From an uncultured Eubacteriales bacterium (GTDB taxonomy: Bacteria > Bacillota > Clostridia > Peptostreptococcales > Anaerovoracaceae), in assembly GCA_900542565.1 (NCBI GenBank), contig UQOC01000003.1, positions 1-64,000 on the forward strand: a stretch of 64,000 bases of DNA, read 5' to 3'. Below the pieces are notes generated by a model, which was not told the DNA's origin, searched no databases, and saw only the letters and a program-made list of their open reading frames with translations. A program made the translations under genes and the position numbers. This document shows positions 43,424-52,420 of this stretch, one piece after another. Positions within the stretch are counted from its first letter, which is position 1, and every line of letters starts with the position of its first letter.

Positions 43424-44629
43424 ATGAAGATCAGCGACTTGACCGATGAAAAAGTTTTTAAGGAAAAGATAATCAAGCAGAGAAGGAAGCTGCACCGCTG
43501 CCCTGAACTTTCGGAGGAAGAGGCGAAAACAGCAGACAGTATATGCGCATTTCTTGATGATATAAATGTTCCATATAAAAAGAACATAGCCGGACATGGA
43601 GTTATGGCATGGATAGAAGGGACAGCAGGTCCAGGTCCAGTCATAGGCGTCCGGGGAGATATGGATGCGCTCCCGATAGAAGAAGAAAACGATACAGAAT
43701 ACCGGTCCCAAGTACCCGGAGTGATGCATGCGTGCGGCCATGACGCCCATGTTACGATCCTGCTTGGGCTGGCAGAACTGTTGTCAATATATAAAGAAAA
43801 GCTAAAAGGGACTGTAAAACTGATATTCCAGCCGGCTGAGGAGACCATAGGAGGAGCCGACCGGATGATAAAAGAAGGTGTCCTTGAAGCTCCTGATGTG
43901 GATTATATGCTGGGCCTCCATGTGGAACCTCAGTTTGATGTGGGCAAGGTCGGGATCAAATACGGCAAGATGTATGCGGCATCTGATATGATAGATGTCA
44001 TCATCCATGGAAAGAGCGCCCACGGAGCTCACCCGGATCAGGGAGTAGATGTTATCTGTGTAGCTGCCGAGATCATAACCGCCGTGCAGGTGATGATAGC
44101 AAGGGAAGTAAGCCCGCTGGATTCAGCAGTATGCACTTTCGGATCGATAAAAGCCGGAACCGCAAGGAATCAGATAGCAGACAGGCTGGAAATGGAAGGT
44201 ATAATAAGGACACTGGATCCTTCGTCCAGAATGAGGATGAGAAAGAGAGTCGGTGAGATCTGCCGGCTGACTGCTCAGAAAATGGGTGCTGATGTGGAAT
44301 ATATCGTCCACGAGAGTTACAGTTCATTGATAAACGATAACCAGATAACCGCTCTTGTCCAGGAGACGGCGGAAGAAGTCCTTGGAAAAGATAATGTGGT
44401 GATCGAGGAATTCCCTGATCTGGGCTGCGAGGACTTTTCCTTTTTTGCTGAAAAGAAACCTTCCTGCTATTTCCATCTGGGCTGTTATGACGAAAAGCTG
44501 GGTGAAAGAGTCGACCTGCACAATTCAAAATTCGACATTGATGAAGAATGTCTGTTTAAAGGGATCGAACTCCAGCTTAACAATATAATCAAAATCTGTG
44601 AAAAATATAAACAAGAGGTAGACCGATGA
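43424..44629 (+). CDS. M20 family amidohydrolase/peptidase
   Basis: A 401-residue metalloenzyme of the M20D group (hippurate hydrolase, N-acetyl-diaminopimelate deacetylase and relatives). Motifs are RGDMDALPIEEE, HACGHDAHVTILLG, IFQPAEE and GLHVEPQFDVG; SAHGAHPDQGVD marks the lid. It should remove acyl or aminoacyl groups from an amino acid. The start follows CGGAGG, and the stop overlaps the next gene by ATGA. Together with the decarboxylase it could process N-acyl diaminopimelate or a dipeptide. Confidence 0.9.
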   Translation: MKISDLTDEKVFKEKIIKQRRKLHRCPELSEEEAKTADSICAFLDDINVPYKKNIAGHGVMAWIEGTAGPGPVIGVRGDMDALPIEEENDTEYRSQVPGVMHACGHDAHVTILLGLAELLSIYKEKLKGTVKLIFQPAEETIGGADRMIKEGVLEAPDVDYMLGLHVEPQFDVGKVGIKYGKMYAASDMIDVIIHGKSAHGAHPDQGVDVICVAAEIITAVQVMIAREVSPLDSAVCTFGSIKAGTARNQIADRLEMEGIIRTLDPSSRMRMRKRVGEICRLTAQKMGADVEYIVHESYSSLINDNQITALVQETAEEVLGKDNVVIEEFPDLGCEDFSFFAEKKPSCYFHLGCYDEKLGERVDLHNSKFDIDEECLFKGIELQLNNIIKICEKYKQEVDR

Positions 44630-45195
44630 CAGAAGACAGAGGTAATTTAGTAAGGCTGTTTGACATTGACGATGATTTCATCCTTGATCTCAAATACGCT
44701 ACAAAAGATAATTTTACAGGAGAACAGATCTATTCGTCCAATGAATGTTACATGGACCGTCACACAGCAGAAATCCTGATAAAAGCTAAAGACATTTTCA
44801 AAAAAGACGGTTACAGGGTAAAGATCTGGGATGCGTACAGACCTATAAGCGCCCAGAAAAAATTCTGGGAAGTGATGCCCAACGATGATTTTGTTGCCAG
44901 ACCGCCGGACATGGCAACCATCAAAAAGTTCAGGCCAACACATATGAACGGACTTTGTGTTGATGTCACGCTGACAGATATGGATGGCAAAGAGATAGAA
45001 ATGCCGTCAGAGTTTGATGATATGACTGGCAAAGGCGCTCTCATGTGCCAGGACACACCTCTTGAGGGACGCAAAAATGCAGCTTATATGAAAGCGGTCC
45101 TTGAGAGCGTGGGATTTGAAGGATATGAAAATGAGTGGTGGCATTTCTACGATGTTTCCACCGAACCTACACCTTTTACAGATTATCAGATATAA
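44626..45195 (+). CDS. D-Ala-D-Ala dipeptidase (VanX/DdpX family)
   Basis: A 189-residue zinc dipeptidase of family M15D. The transition-state Arg lies in IWDAYRPIS, the first zinc motif THMNGLCVD corresponds to SxHxxGxAxD (Thr and Cys vary), and the catalytic Glu/His pair is ENEWWHFYD. There are no vanA/vanH genes, so it is unlikely to be for vancomycin resistance; the DdpX role of using D-Ala-D-Ala as nutrient fits better. No signal peptide. It is the last gene likely driven from the 40536 promoter. Confidence 0.92.
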   Translation: MTEDRGNLVRLFDIDDDFILDLKYATKDNFTGEQIYSSNECYMDRHTAEILIKAKDIFKKDGYRVKIWDAYRPISAQKKFWEVMPNDDFVARPPDMATIKKFRPTHMNGLCVDVTLTDMDGKEIEMPSEFDDMTGKGALMCQDTPLEGRKNAAYMKAVLESVGFEGYENEWWHFYDVSTEPTPFTDYQI

Positions 45196-45210
45196 CGGAG
45201 GAAAAAAGTA

Positions 45211-45591
45211 ATGGGCGGGATCATAGATAATTTCATCGGCACGGTCAAAAACGGACTGGCCTTCAGAGGAAGAACGGACAGGAGGGATTACTGGGTGTTT
45301 ATCCTTACATTCCTGGTGATTCTGGCTGTTTTGCTGTGGTTTGCGGAAAAGATTTCTTTTATGGATGCTTTTGTAAAACTATACTGCGTTCTGATGATCC
45401 TGCCGATACTGGCAGCGACCGCCAGAAGGCTGCATGATGTGGATAAAAGCGCCAAGTGGCTTTTTGCCGGGCTGGTTCCTGTGCTGGGAGCCATATGTAT
45501 CTTTGTTTTCATAATAGGTGAAGGAAAAGAAAGTGACAACAGATACGGAGCGCGTCCCTGTATGAGCTGCTGTATAACCGGTGCAGATTGA
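45211..45591 (+). CDS. DUF805 membrane protein
   Basis: A 126-residue protein with three membrane helices after a short cytoplasmic start (GLAFRGRTDRRDYWVF). The ARRLHDVDKSAKW motif and the DNRYGARP tail are DUF805 marks. Function unknown. It begins 15 bases after the dipeptidase, behind GGAGG, so it may be co-transcribed, and ends before a clear terminator. The C-terminus (CMSCCITGAD) is Cys-rich. Confidence 0.88.
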   Translation: MGGIIDNFIGTVKNGLAFRGRTDRRDYWVFILTFLVILAVLLWFAEKISFMDAFVKLYCVLMILPILAATARRLHDVDKSAKWLFAGLVPVLGAICIFVFIIGEGKESDNRYGARPCMSCCITGAD

Positions 45592-45613
45592 ATAAAAATA
45601 TGTCTGTGTATAT

Positions 45614-45648
45614 AAAGACGGTACTGATTACAGTATCGTCTTTTTATG
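45614..45648 (+). terminator. Rho-independent terminator
   Basis: AAAGACGGTACTG pairs with CAGTATCGTCTTT with one wobble pair and is followed by TT. It ends the second D-peptide island. Confidence 0.88.
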
Positions 45649-45744
45649 TATCACACGGAAAAGCCTGTGAACATATATAAAATAATATTGTCAAAAAACT
45701 TTTGATATGATAAACTTCCCGCATAAAACCTCAGGAGATGAACA

Positions 45745-46305
45745 ATGTCGGAAAATACAAAGATAAAGATCTCGGACGGGCTGATCAGGCTCATAGAAAA
45801 AGAAAACGGGAGCAGAATAACCGTAACATCACTTATTAAAGCATGCGGTATCTCACGGCAGACATTCTATTATCATTTTAAGGATATGGATGATGTGCTG
45901 AAATGGTCTGCGGCAAGGGTGACAGATGAACTGGTCAGGGCAGGCAGGGATACGGCGGATATGAGATCTGCCATTGAAATTTTTGCCGATTCTTTTTCAG
46001 AAAAGTACAGCGTGCTTAAAAAACTCATGGATTCTGCAAAAAGATCCGGTATAGAAAAAATGATAATTGGATCGGTCAGGACATATCTGGAAAAGATAAT
46101 CAAGTTTAAAAGGCCTGATCTGGCGGTAAATCATACGGATATGGACATGCTGCTGTGCTTTGATGCATACGGGCTTTTCGGGATCATGATGGAATATTGC
46201 GGACAGCCACATAGGGATAAATCCGCCCTGACTGCAAATATTGAAAAGATCTTTTCAGGACAGATCCTGCTGTCCGAACAGCCTTACACTTGCAGGAATC
46301 TGTAA
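45745..46305 (+). CDS. TetR-family regulator
   Basis: A 186-residue TetR/DhaS-like protein. The HTH is ITVTSLIKACGISRQTFYYHF (about residues 27-47). The C-terminal domain looks like the TetR_C type of dihydroxyacetone-kinase regulators (DYGLFGIMMEY-like segment, here AYGLFGIMMEY). The target is unknown: it is between the second D-peptide island and ftsH, reading the same way as both. Ribosome site CAGGAGATG. Confidence 0.85.
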   Translation: MSENTKIKISDGLIRLIEKENGSRITVTSLIKACGISRQTFYYHFKDMDDVLKWSAARVTDELVRAGRDTADMRSAIEIFADSFSEKYSVLKKLMDSAKRSGIEKMIIGSVRTYLEKIIKFKRPDLAVNHTDMDMLLCFDAYGLFGIMMEYCGQPHRDKSALTANIEKIFSGQILLSEQPYTCRNL

Positions 46306-46396
46306 GGACAAATATACAAAATTGAATGTAGAGCATATCACTGAAAAGTGGTATAATAAAACATAATGTTATATTATTTTTGGAGGAAATGATGCA

Positions 46397-48214
46397 ATGC
46401 ATGAAGTGAAAAAACCAAGAAAGCCTCTGATTTTTTATTATGTGATAGTTATGGTTGTACTGATGCTTTTCAATCTGCTGGTGACTCCGTATATCAACCA
46501 GCCGGAGATACAGGATGTAGATTACGGGACATTCATGTCTATGACTGAAAATCAGCAGATCGGACAGGTTCAGGTCCAGCAGCAGGAAAACTATATTCTT
46601 TTTACAGATAAAGAAGGAACGACATTTTACAGGACAGGCATGATGCCTGATGATAACCTGACCCAGAGACTCTATGATTCAGGGGCCGAATTTAACGGTG
46701 AGATCATAGAACAGACTGATCCTTGGATAACCATCCTGATCTCGTGGGTACTTCCCATAGTCATTTTTATCGCACTGGGCCAGTATATGTCGAAAAAGAT
46801 GATGAAAAATGCCGGAGGACCAAATTCAATGATGTTTGGGATGGGCAAGAGCAATGCAAAGGTATATGTCAAGTCATCTGAAGGCATAAGATTTGATGAT
46901 GTGGCCGGAGAAGACGAGGCCAAAGAGAGTCTTTCGGAGATCGTCGAATATCTCCATGATCCAAGCAAGTATAAGAATATCGGAGCTACGATGCCTAAAG
47001 GGATACTCCTTGTTGGCCCTCCGGGAACAGGAAAGACAATGCTTGCCAAAGCGGTAGCAGGAGAATCAAATGTACCTTTCTTTTCCATGTCAGGTTCGGA
47101 ATTTGTTGAAATGTTCGTGGGAATGGGTGCATCCAAGGTACGAGACCTTTTTAAGCAGGCCAAGGAAAAGGCGCCTTGCATTGTGTTCATCGATGAGATA
47201 GATGCCATCGGACAGAAGAGGGACGGACGCCTGGGCGGCAACGACGAAAGAGAACAGACTCTCAACCAGCTCCTGACCGAAATGGACGGATTTGAAGAAA
47301 ATACCGGCGTAGTCATACTGGCAGCGACCAACAGGCCGGAATCCCTTGATCCGGCGCTGACAAGACCGGGAAGGTTTGACAGACGAGTACCTGTGGAACT
47401 GCCTGACCTGAAAGGGCGAGAGGATATATTGAAGGTACATGCAAAAAAAGTCAAAACGGACAATAATATAGATTACGGTAAAGTTGCCCGCATGGCTTCC
47501 GGCGCTTCCGGCGCTGAGCTGGCCAACATAATCAATGAGGCGGCTCTGCGCGCCGTAAGAGACGGACGCAAGTGTGTAACCCAGGCGGACCTGGAGGAGA
47601 GCATTGAGGTTGTCATTGCAGGATATCAGAAAAAGAATGCGATCCTTACTGACGAAGAAAAAAAGATCGTCGCATATCATGAGATCGGTCATGCGCTGGT
47701 AGCTGCCAGACAGACTGATTCGGCGCCTGTACAGAAGATCACCATTGTGCCGAGGACATCTGGGGCCCTCGGATATACCATGCAGGTGGAGGAAGGGAAC
47801 CATTACCTGATGAGCAAGGAAGAACTGGAGAACAAGATAGCAACGCTTACAGGAGGCCGTGCTGCCGAAGAACTTATCTTCAATTCATCATCTACGGGAG
47901 CTTCCAACGATATCGAACAGGCAACAAAGATAGCCAGAGCCATGATAACCAGGTACGGCATGAGCGATGATTTTGACATGGTCGCCATGGAAACTGTGAC
48001 AAACCAGTATCTGGGAGGAGATACGACGCTTGCGTGCTCTGCACAGACACAGGCCGAGATAGACAGGGAAGTTGTGGCCCTTGTCAGAAAACAGCATGAA
48101 AAAGCCCTTGAGATCCTGCGCGAAAACAAGGGCAAATTAGATGAACTTGCCGGTTATCTCTACGAAAAAGAGACAATAACCGGAGAAGAGTTTATGGACA
48201 TATTGAACAGATAG
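46397..48214 (+). CDS. ftsH: ATP-dependent zinc metalloprotease FtsH
   Basis: A 605-residue membrane AAA+ protease. Two N-terminal helices (about 13-32 and 108-128) flank the periplasmic-type domain, Walker A is GPPGTGKT (about 206-213), the second region of homology is present, and the zinc site is HEIGH at His428 (HEAGH is the usual form). It degrades misfolded membrane proteins and regulators. The start is ATG 46397, ten bases after GGAGG. The 3' end overlaps the convergent rluA gene by 23 bases. Confidence 0.96.
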   Translation: MHEVKKPRKPLIFYYVIVMVVLMLFNLLVTPYINQPEIQDVDYGTFMSMTENQQIGQVQVQQQENYILFTDKEGTTFYRTGMMPDDNLTQRLYDSGAEFNGEIIEQTDPWITILISWVLPIVIFIALGQYMSKKMMKNAGGPNSMMFGMGKSNAKVYVKSSEGIRFDDVAGEDEAKESLSEIVEYLHDPSKYKNIGATMPKGILLVGPPGTGKTMLAKAVAGESNVPFFSMSGSEFVEMFVGMGASKVRDLFKQAKEKAPCIVFIDEIDAIGQKRDGRLGGNDEREQTLNQLLTEMDGFEENTGVVILAATNRPESLDPALTRPGRFDRRVPVELPDLKGREDILKVHAKKVKTDNNIDYGKVARMASGASGAELANIINEAALRAVRDGRKCVTQADLEESIEVVIAGYQKKNAILTDEEKKIVAYHEIGHALVAARQTDSAPVQKITIVPRTSGALGYTMQVEEGNHYLMSKEELENKIATLTGGRAAEELIFNSSSTGASNDIEQATKIARAMITRYGMSDDFDMVAMETVTNQYLGGDTTLACSAQTQAEIDREVVALVRKQHEKALEILRENKGKLDELAGYLYEKETITGEEFMDILNR

Positions 48215-49169
48215 TATTTATAAGCGTCTCCATGTCATCTGGCAGAGGCGCTTTTAATATCAGTTTCTGACCGGTTATGGGGTGTATGAAGGACAGGTGG
48301 TATGCGTGGAGGGCCTGCCTTTCAATGAATGGTGATGTGCTTTTTTCGCCATCCCCTTCAACCCGGCGGAAGTCTCCGTGGAGTTTCCTGTATAAAAAAG
48401 GATCCCCGTTGTTATAAAGATGATCTCCGGTCACAGGATGGCCTATGTATGCCATATGGACTCGTATCTGGTGGGTCCTTCCGGTTTCAAGGGAGACTTC
48501 TACAAGGGTATAACCGGCAGAATACCTTTGAAGGACTTTGTAGTGAGTAACAGAATCAAACCCACCCTTGTCCGCAGGCAATATCCATCTTTCCACTTCA
48601 TTGGGATCCGGACGGCCTATGGGAGCTCTGACGGTACCCTGATCCCTCTGGATGATGCCATCGACAACGGCAAGGTATTTTTTTTCTGTTATGCCTGCTT
48701 TCATCTGGTGAATGATCTGATCCTGGACAAAGCCGTTCTTTGCGACTATCAACAGCCCGGATGTGTTCATATCAAGTCTGTTTGCAAATCTTATCTTATA
48801 ACATGCGCCTTCATCCAAGATCTTTTTCATCAGGCCATTGGCAATGGTATGGCAGGGCTTTCCTTTGGTTGGGTGTACTACAAATCCCGGCTGTTTGTTT
48901 ATGACAAGAAGACTGTCATCTTCAAATATGACATTGATGGGTATATCCTCCGGAGGAAAATCAGAGGTTTCCTTAGGAAGTGTTACGGTCAACTGATCGC
49001 CGGCGACGGGGATCATCCAGCCACGGACAGGGGAGCCGTTCAGCTTTGCCAGATCCTGCTTCTTTATTTTTGTCAGCAGCCGTGATGAAAAGTGAAAATT
49101 ACGGCGAAGGAGCTCACTTACAGTGAGCCCCTTATCATCTTCTTTAACTGTATAACTGAATCCTGACAT
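48192..49169 (-). CDS. RluA-family pseudouridine synthase
   Basis: A 325-residue rRNA/tRNA pseudouridine synthase. An N-terminal S4-like RNA-binding stretch (GLTVSELLRRNFHFSSR) comes first, and the catalytic Asp is in NRLDMNTSGLLIVAKN (HRLD in most members). GRTHQIRVHMAYIGHPVTGD is the other signature. Which uridine it modifies is not known. It is third in the pepF-nadK-rluA row, nine bases after nadK. Its 3' end carries the ftsH terminator. Confidence 0.92.
   Translation of the reverse strand: MSGFSYTVKEDDKGLTVSELLRRNFHFSSRLLTKIKKQDLAKLNGSPVRGWMIPVAGDQLTVTLPKETSDFPPEDIPINVIFEDDSLLVINKQPGFVVHPTKGKPCHTIANGLMKKILDEGACYKIRFANRLDMNTSGLLIVAKNGFVQDQIIHQMKAGITEKKYLAVVDGIIQRDQGTVRAPIGRPDPNEVERWILPADKGGFDSVTHYKVLQRYSAGYTLVEVSLETGRTHQIRVHMAYIGHPVTGDHLYNNGDPFLYRKLHGDFRRVEGDGEKSTSPFIERQALHAYHLSFIHPITGQKLILKAPLPDDMETLINTICSICP
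48222..48254 (+). terminator. ftsH terminator inside the rluA 3' end
   Basis: AAGCGTCTC pairs with GAGGCGCTT (one wobble), followed by TT. It is eight bases beyond the ftsH stop and lies within the coding sequence of the convergent rluA. Confidence 0.7.
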
Positions 49170-49178
49170 AGTTCATCC

Positions 49179-49976
49179 TTATAAGAATTTGTTTTTTACT
49201 TTTTCCCAGAAACGGTAGTCGTCAAATCTGATGAGATTGATCTTTTTTCTGGAAAGCCTCATGGAAAGTTCGATGACATCCTCATATTCGGCCAGCATTC
49301 CGTCATATGTAACGCTCAATGTCCTGTCAACATTGTTGCATGGTATGACAGCAAGTTTATCATTGGCAGGGAGCAATATCCCTGCTGTCAGAGAACGGTA
49401 GGCAATGTTCTGGATCGGGGCTATGGGCGTCACCTGAAGCAAGCTTAACCTCGGATCGACGATACTGCCGCCTAAGGCGTAATTGTATGCCGTGCTCCCG
49501 GCAGGCGTGGATACACATATCCCATCGCCGCTGAATCTTTCAATAAAACCGTTGTTAATGGAAATATTCAGGTGTACGGGGTGGGTGAGCATTCCTTTGA
49601 CAGTGATCTCATTCAGGGCGATATGTTTTGTAATGTGGGATGCGGTCCTCACGACACAGCTTACTCCGTTGAGACCCTGGATGCTGTAACGCCCCTGGTT
49701 ATACAGGAAAATGAAATCATCTATCTTTTCGGGCAGGATCTCCTGGAAAAAACCCAGATGGCCTGTATTGATCCCTACTATGGGGGTCTTTGGAAAGCCA
49801 AAATCCTGCACCAGGCGGAGAAGAGTCCCGTCTCCGCCTATACATATGATAAGATCTGTGTCATCTGAATACTCACTGCATGCAGTGAGTCCTGACTTTA
49901 CAAGCTTTTGACGGAAAGTCTTTTCTATGGATCTTGACATTTCCGTATTGTTGGTGTAAATAAAAATCTTTTTCAT
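49179..49976 (-). CDS. nadK: NAD kinase
   Basis: A 265-residue cytoplasmic enzyme making NADP from NAD. The catalytic GGDGTLLRLVQDFG and NTGHLGFFQE motifs are present, with TPAGSTAYNYALGGSIVDP as the third conserved region. Length is normal for Firmicutes. It lies between pepF and rluA with nine-base gaps on both sides. Confidence 0.95.
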   Translation of the reverse strand: MKKIFIYTNNTEMSRSIEKTFRQKLVKSGLTACSEYSDDTDLIICIGGDGTLLRLVQDFGFPKTPIVGINTGHLGFFQEILPEKIDDFIFLYNQGRYSIQGLNGVSCVVRTASHITKHIALNEITVKGMLTHPVHLNISINNGFIERFSGDGICVSTPAGSTAYNYALGGSIVDPRLSLLQVTPIAPIQNIAYRSLTAGILLPANDKLAVIPCNNVDRTLSVTYDGMLAEYEDVIELSMRLSRKKINLIRFDDYRFWEKVKNKFL

Positions 49977-49985
49977 GGTTTGATA

Positions 49986-51785
49986 TTACAATATTTTTTC
50001 CAGTTCATCAACAAGATCTTTAAATGTTTCCATGGCCATTTTTACCGGTTGAGGTGAAGCCATGTCAACACCTGCTATCTTAAGCAGCTCCACAGGATAG
50101 TCTGATGAGCCGCTCTTTAAGAATTCGATATAGTTATCCCTGGCTTTTGGCCCTTCCTCCAATATCTTTGATGAAATGGCCGTGGCTGCCGAATATCCTG
50201 TAGCATACTGATATACATAGAAGCCTCTGTAAAAATGCGGGATCCTGGCCCATTCGTATTGGATATATTCGTCATGGGACATGGCCGGACCGAAGTACAG
50301 GCTGTTGAGCTTGTCATAATTTTCGTTCAGCCAGGCGGCTGTCAGGACTCCGCCTTTTTCTATTTCTTCATGAGCCATCAGTTCAAATTCTGCGAACATG
50401 GTCTGACGGAAAAGGGTGGTGCGGAATTCTTCTATATAATAGTTTATCAGATATTTGCGCATCTGAGGGTCTGTTTCGGTCTTTAACAGATGCTTTATCA
50501 GCAGTGATTCATTGACGGTGGAGGCCACTTCGGCTGTAAATATGGAGTGGTCGCCGTAGGTATAGGGCTGTGTCTTTCTCGTATAGTAGGAGTGCATTGA
50601 ATGGCCCATTTCATGAACTATAGTAAACACATCTTTGAGACTGTCGGTGTAGTTAAGGAGTATATATGGCATACTGTCATAGGAGCCAAAGCTGTATGCA
50701 CCGCTGGTCTTTCCCTGGTTTTCATAAACATCTATCCAGCCTTCACTGACACCTTTTCTGACTTGAGTGATGTATTCTTCCCCAAGAGGAGCAAGGCCTT
50801 CAGCCATGATGTCGATGGCCTGTTCAAAAGGTATGACTTTTTTTGGAGCGTTTACCAGAGGGACATAAACATCGTACATCTTGAGCTGGTCAACACCCAG
50901 CACCTTTTTACGCAGTTCCATGTAGCGATGGACTACAGGAAGGTATTCACGGACTTCGCTGATGAGATTGCGGTATACGCTGACAGGGATGTTTCCTCCG
51001 TCCAGTGCGGCTTCAAGGGAGGAACCGTATTTTCTTATCCTGGCAGAGACAACATCGGTCTTGGTGTTGTAGTTGTAGTTGACAACTATGGTGTTGATGA
51101 GCTTCTTATATGCTTCGTACATGTTGGTAAAGGCAGCTTTGCGCACATTGCGGTCCTGACTTTCCATAAATGTTATATAATTGCCGTGGGTAAGGGTGAC
51201 TTCATCGCCATCTTCATCGGTGACGGTGCCAAAAGTCAGATCAGCATTGTTGAGCATTTTAAATACATCGCTTGTTGCTCCGGTGACTTCTGACATCTGA
51301 GCCAGTATGTTCTCTTCAGGAGCCGACAGTACATGCTCTTTTTCTCTGAGCATAGACTTGAGCAGGAACTCATACTGGGCAAGGCCAGGTTCTTCTTGGA
51401 TGTATCCCAGTATCTGATGCTCGTCGGCTTCCATGATCTCAGGTGTGAAAAAGGACATGGATGCGGCTATCCTGGCAAGGACGCTCCCGCATTTGTCGTC
51501 CATTGCCTGATATTTGTCCATTCGGTTGTCCTCATCTTTTTTCATGGCGGCATAGACATAAGCATGTTCAATCTTCTGCCAGATATTGTCACGCTCTCTG
51601 AGGGCTTCCAGAAGGGTGGCGGCCGATCTTGTGAGCCTGCCGCGGTAATCGCCGAACTTTTCGGCACGGCTGAGACAGTCGTCTATATCTTTTTCCCATT
51701 GGCTTTCATCCGGGTACATGGCTTCAATGTTCCATTTGTATTGTTTTGGGATATCACTTCGCTGTTTCAATTTTTTGTCTGACAT
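49986..51785 (-). CDS. pepF: Oligoendopeptidase F
   Basis: A 599-residue M3 zinc peptidase cutting peptides of about 7-17 residues in the cytoplasm. The zinc site is HEMGHSMHSYYT with the downstream Glu in STVNESLL. The C-terminal region (YATGYSAATAISSKIL) is typical. The start follows GGAGG. It heads the minus-strand row pepF-nadK-rluA and faces the odd repeat region at 51786-52420. Confidence 0.96.
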   Translation of the reverse strand: MSDKKLKQRSDIPKQYKWNIEAMYPDESQWEKDIDDCLSRAEKFGDYRGRLTRSAATLLEALRERDNIWQKIEHAYVYAAMKKDEDNRMDKYQAMDDKCGSVLARIAASMSFFTPEIMEADEHQILGYIQEEPGLAQYEFLLKSMLREKEHVLSAPEENILAQMSEVTGATSDVFKMLNNADLTFGTVTDEDGDEVTLTHGNYITFMESQDRNVRKAAFTNMYEAYKKLINTIVVNYNYNTKTDVVSARIRKYGSSLEAALDGGNIPVSVYRNLISEVREYLPVVHRYMELRKKVLGVDQLKMYDVYVPLVNAPKKVIPFEQAIDIMAEGLAPLGEEYITQVRKGVSEGWIDVYENQGKTSGAYSFGSYDSMPYILLNYTDSLKDVFTIVHEMGHSMHSYYTRKTQPYTYGDHSIFTAEVASTVNESLLIKHLLKTETDPQMRKYLINYYIEEFRTTLFRQTMFAEFELMAHEEIEKGGVLTAAWLNENYDKLNSLYFGPAMSHDEYIQYEWARIPHFYRGFYVYQYATGYSAATAISSKILEEGPKARDNYIEFLKSGSSDYPVELLKIAGVDMASPQPVKMAMETFKDLVDELEKIL

Positions 51786-51799
51786 TTTGACCTCCTGTA

Positions 51800-51828
51800 T
51801 GGATAAATATGTATTTGTGTAGTATAAT
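51800..51828 (+). promoter_or_regulatory. Possible sigma-70 promoter reading into the repeat region
   Basis: TGGATA and TATAAT are separated by 17 bases on the plus strand. The same A/T block holds a TATACT-like -10 for pepF on the other strand, so direction is uncertain. Confidence 0.4.
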
Positions 51829-51926
51829 GAACGCTGTGGATCATACCGCCTGACGGCGCAGGGCAGCGTTCATTGAAACGCCGTTTAGCCGGGCTGCTGG
51901 CTTTTTGCCGGCGACTGGCTGATAAA
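51826..51926. other. Nested GC-rich hairpins in the pepF-murI gap
   Basis: AATGAACGCTG (51826-51836) pairs perfectly with CAGCGTTCATT (51864-51874), and CGCC/GGCG form an inner stem. A second GC-rich part follows with GCCGG/CCGGC pairing around TGCTGGCTTTTT. It has no open frame. It could be the 5' part of a structured RNA or the end of a small mobile element. Confidence 0.6.
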
Positions 51927-51928
51927 GC

Positions 51929-52367
51929 CAACATTTTCCACGAAAATGGGCTTTTTATTGTGTCGAATTTTGTCGATGTTGGCTTTTTGTGTGTAAATTA
52001 TAATTTTAGGTAACAGTTTATTTGATTTCTGTTGTCTAAATGGGGATTTTGGAGTAAAATAGCCAACATCAGCAGAAAAACCGGTATTTTATGCGGTGTT
52101 TTTCCCGGAAATGTTGTATTTTTCCTCCTGATTTCCGAAAAAAGCCAACATTTAATTCTGAAACGGCGGATTTAATCATCATATCCGGCATCAATGTTGT
52201 AAAATTTCTTCAAAAGTGATTTTTTTACAACATTTTTTTAAAAAATGTTGCATGGTTTTGGGATTTTGCGAAAAATATACAACATGACCGGCTTTGAACG
52301 CCGCATTTCAGGCAAAATAACAGCAGAATGTTGTAAAAAAACATAGAATGGTGAAATTTTACAACAT
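51929..52367. repeat. Array of eleven alternating ATGTTG half-sites
   Basis: CAACAT starts at 51929, 52064, 52146, 52228, 52280 and 52362; ATGTTG starts at 51976, 52111, 52194, 52245 and 52328, so orientation alternates without exception. From CAACAT to the next ATGTTG the inner distance is 41, 41, 42, 11 and 42 bases; from ATGTTG to the next CAACAT it is 82, 29, 28, 29 and 28. Read outward, the half-sites extend to ATGTTGGCTTTTT in the left part and ATGTTGTAAAATTTC in the right. Three of the four longer inner segments that begin at CAACAT have a short GC stem (for example CGGAT/ATCCG), and the 11-base one makes a perfect 23-bp palindrome at 52228-52250. No coding frame is credible here. Confidence 0.85.
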
Positions 52368-52420
52368 ACCTTGCTCCATTAGACTCATTATACCACAAAT
52401 TGGAAAGGAATATTACATAA

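Noticed and set aside
44626..45195. Vancomycin-resistance cluster because of the VanX-like gene
   Set aside because: No vanH, vanA or vanRS partner is nearby; the neighbours are catabolic genes.
46672..47803. Minus-strand frames of 263 and 237 residues opposite ftsH
   Set aside because: Antisense shadows of the AAA+ and protease domains.
50601..51293. 230-residue plus-strand frame opposite pepF
   Set aside because: Antisense shadow of the M3 peptidase catalytic region.
51929..52367. CRISPR array or integron attC sites as explanation for the repeats
   Set aside because: The conserved part is only about six to fifteen bases and alternates in orientation, spacers differ in length, and RYYYAAC/GTTRRRY cores and cassette genes are absent.
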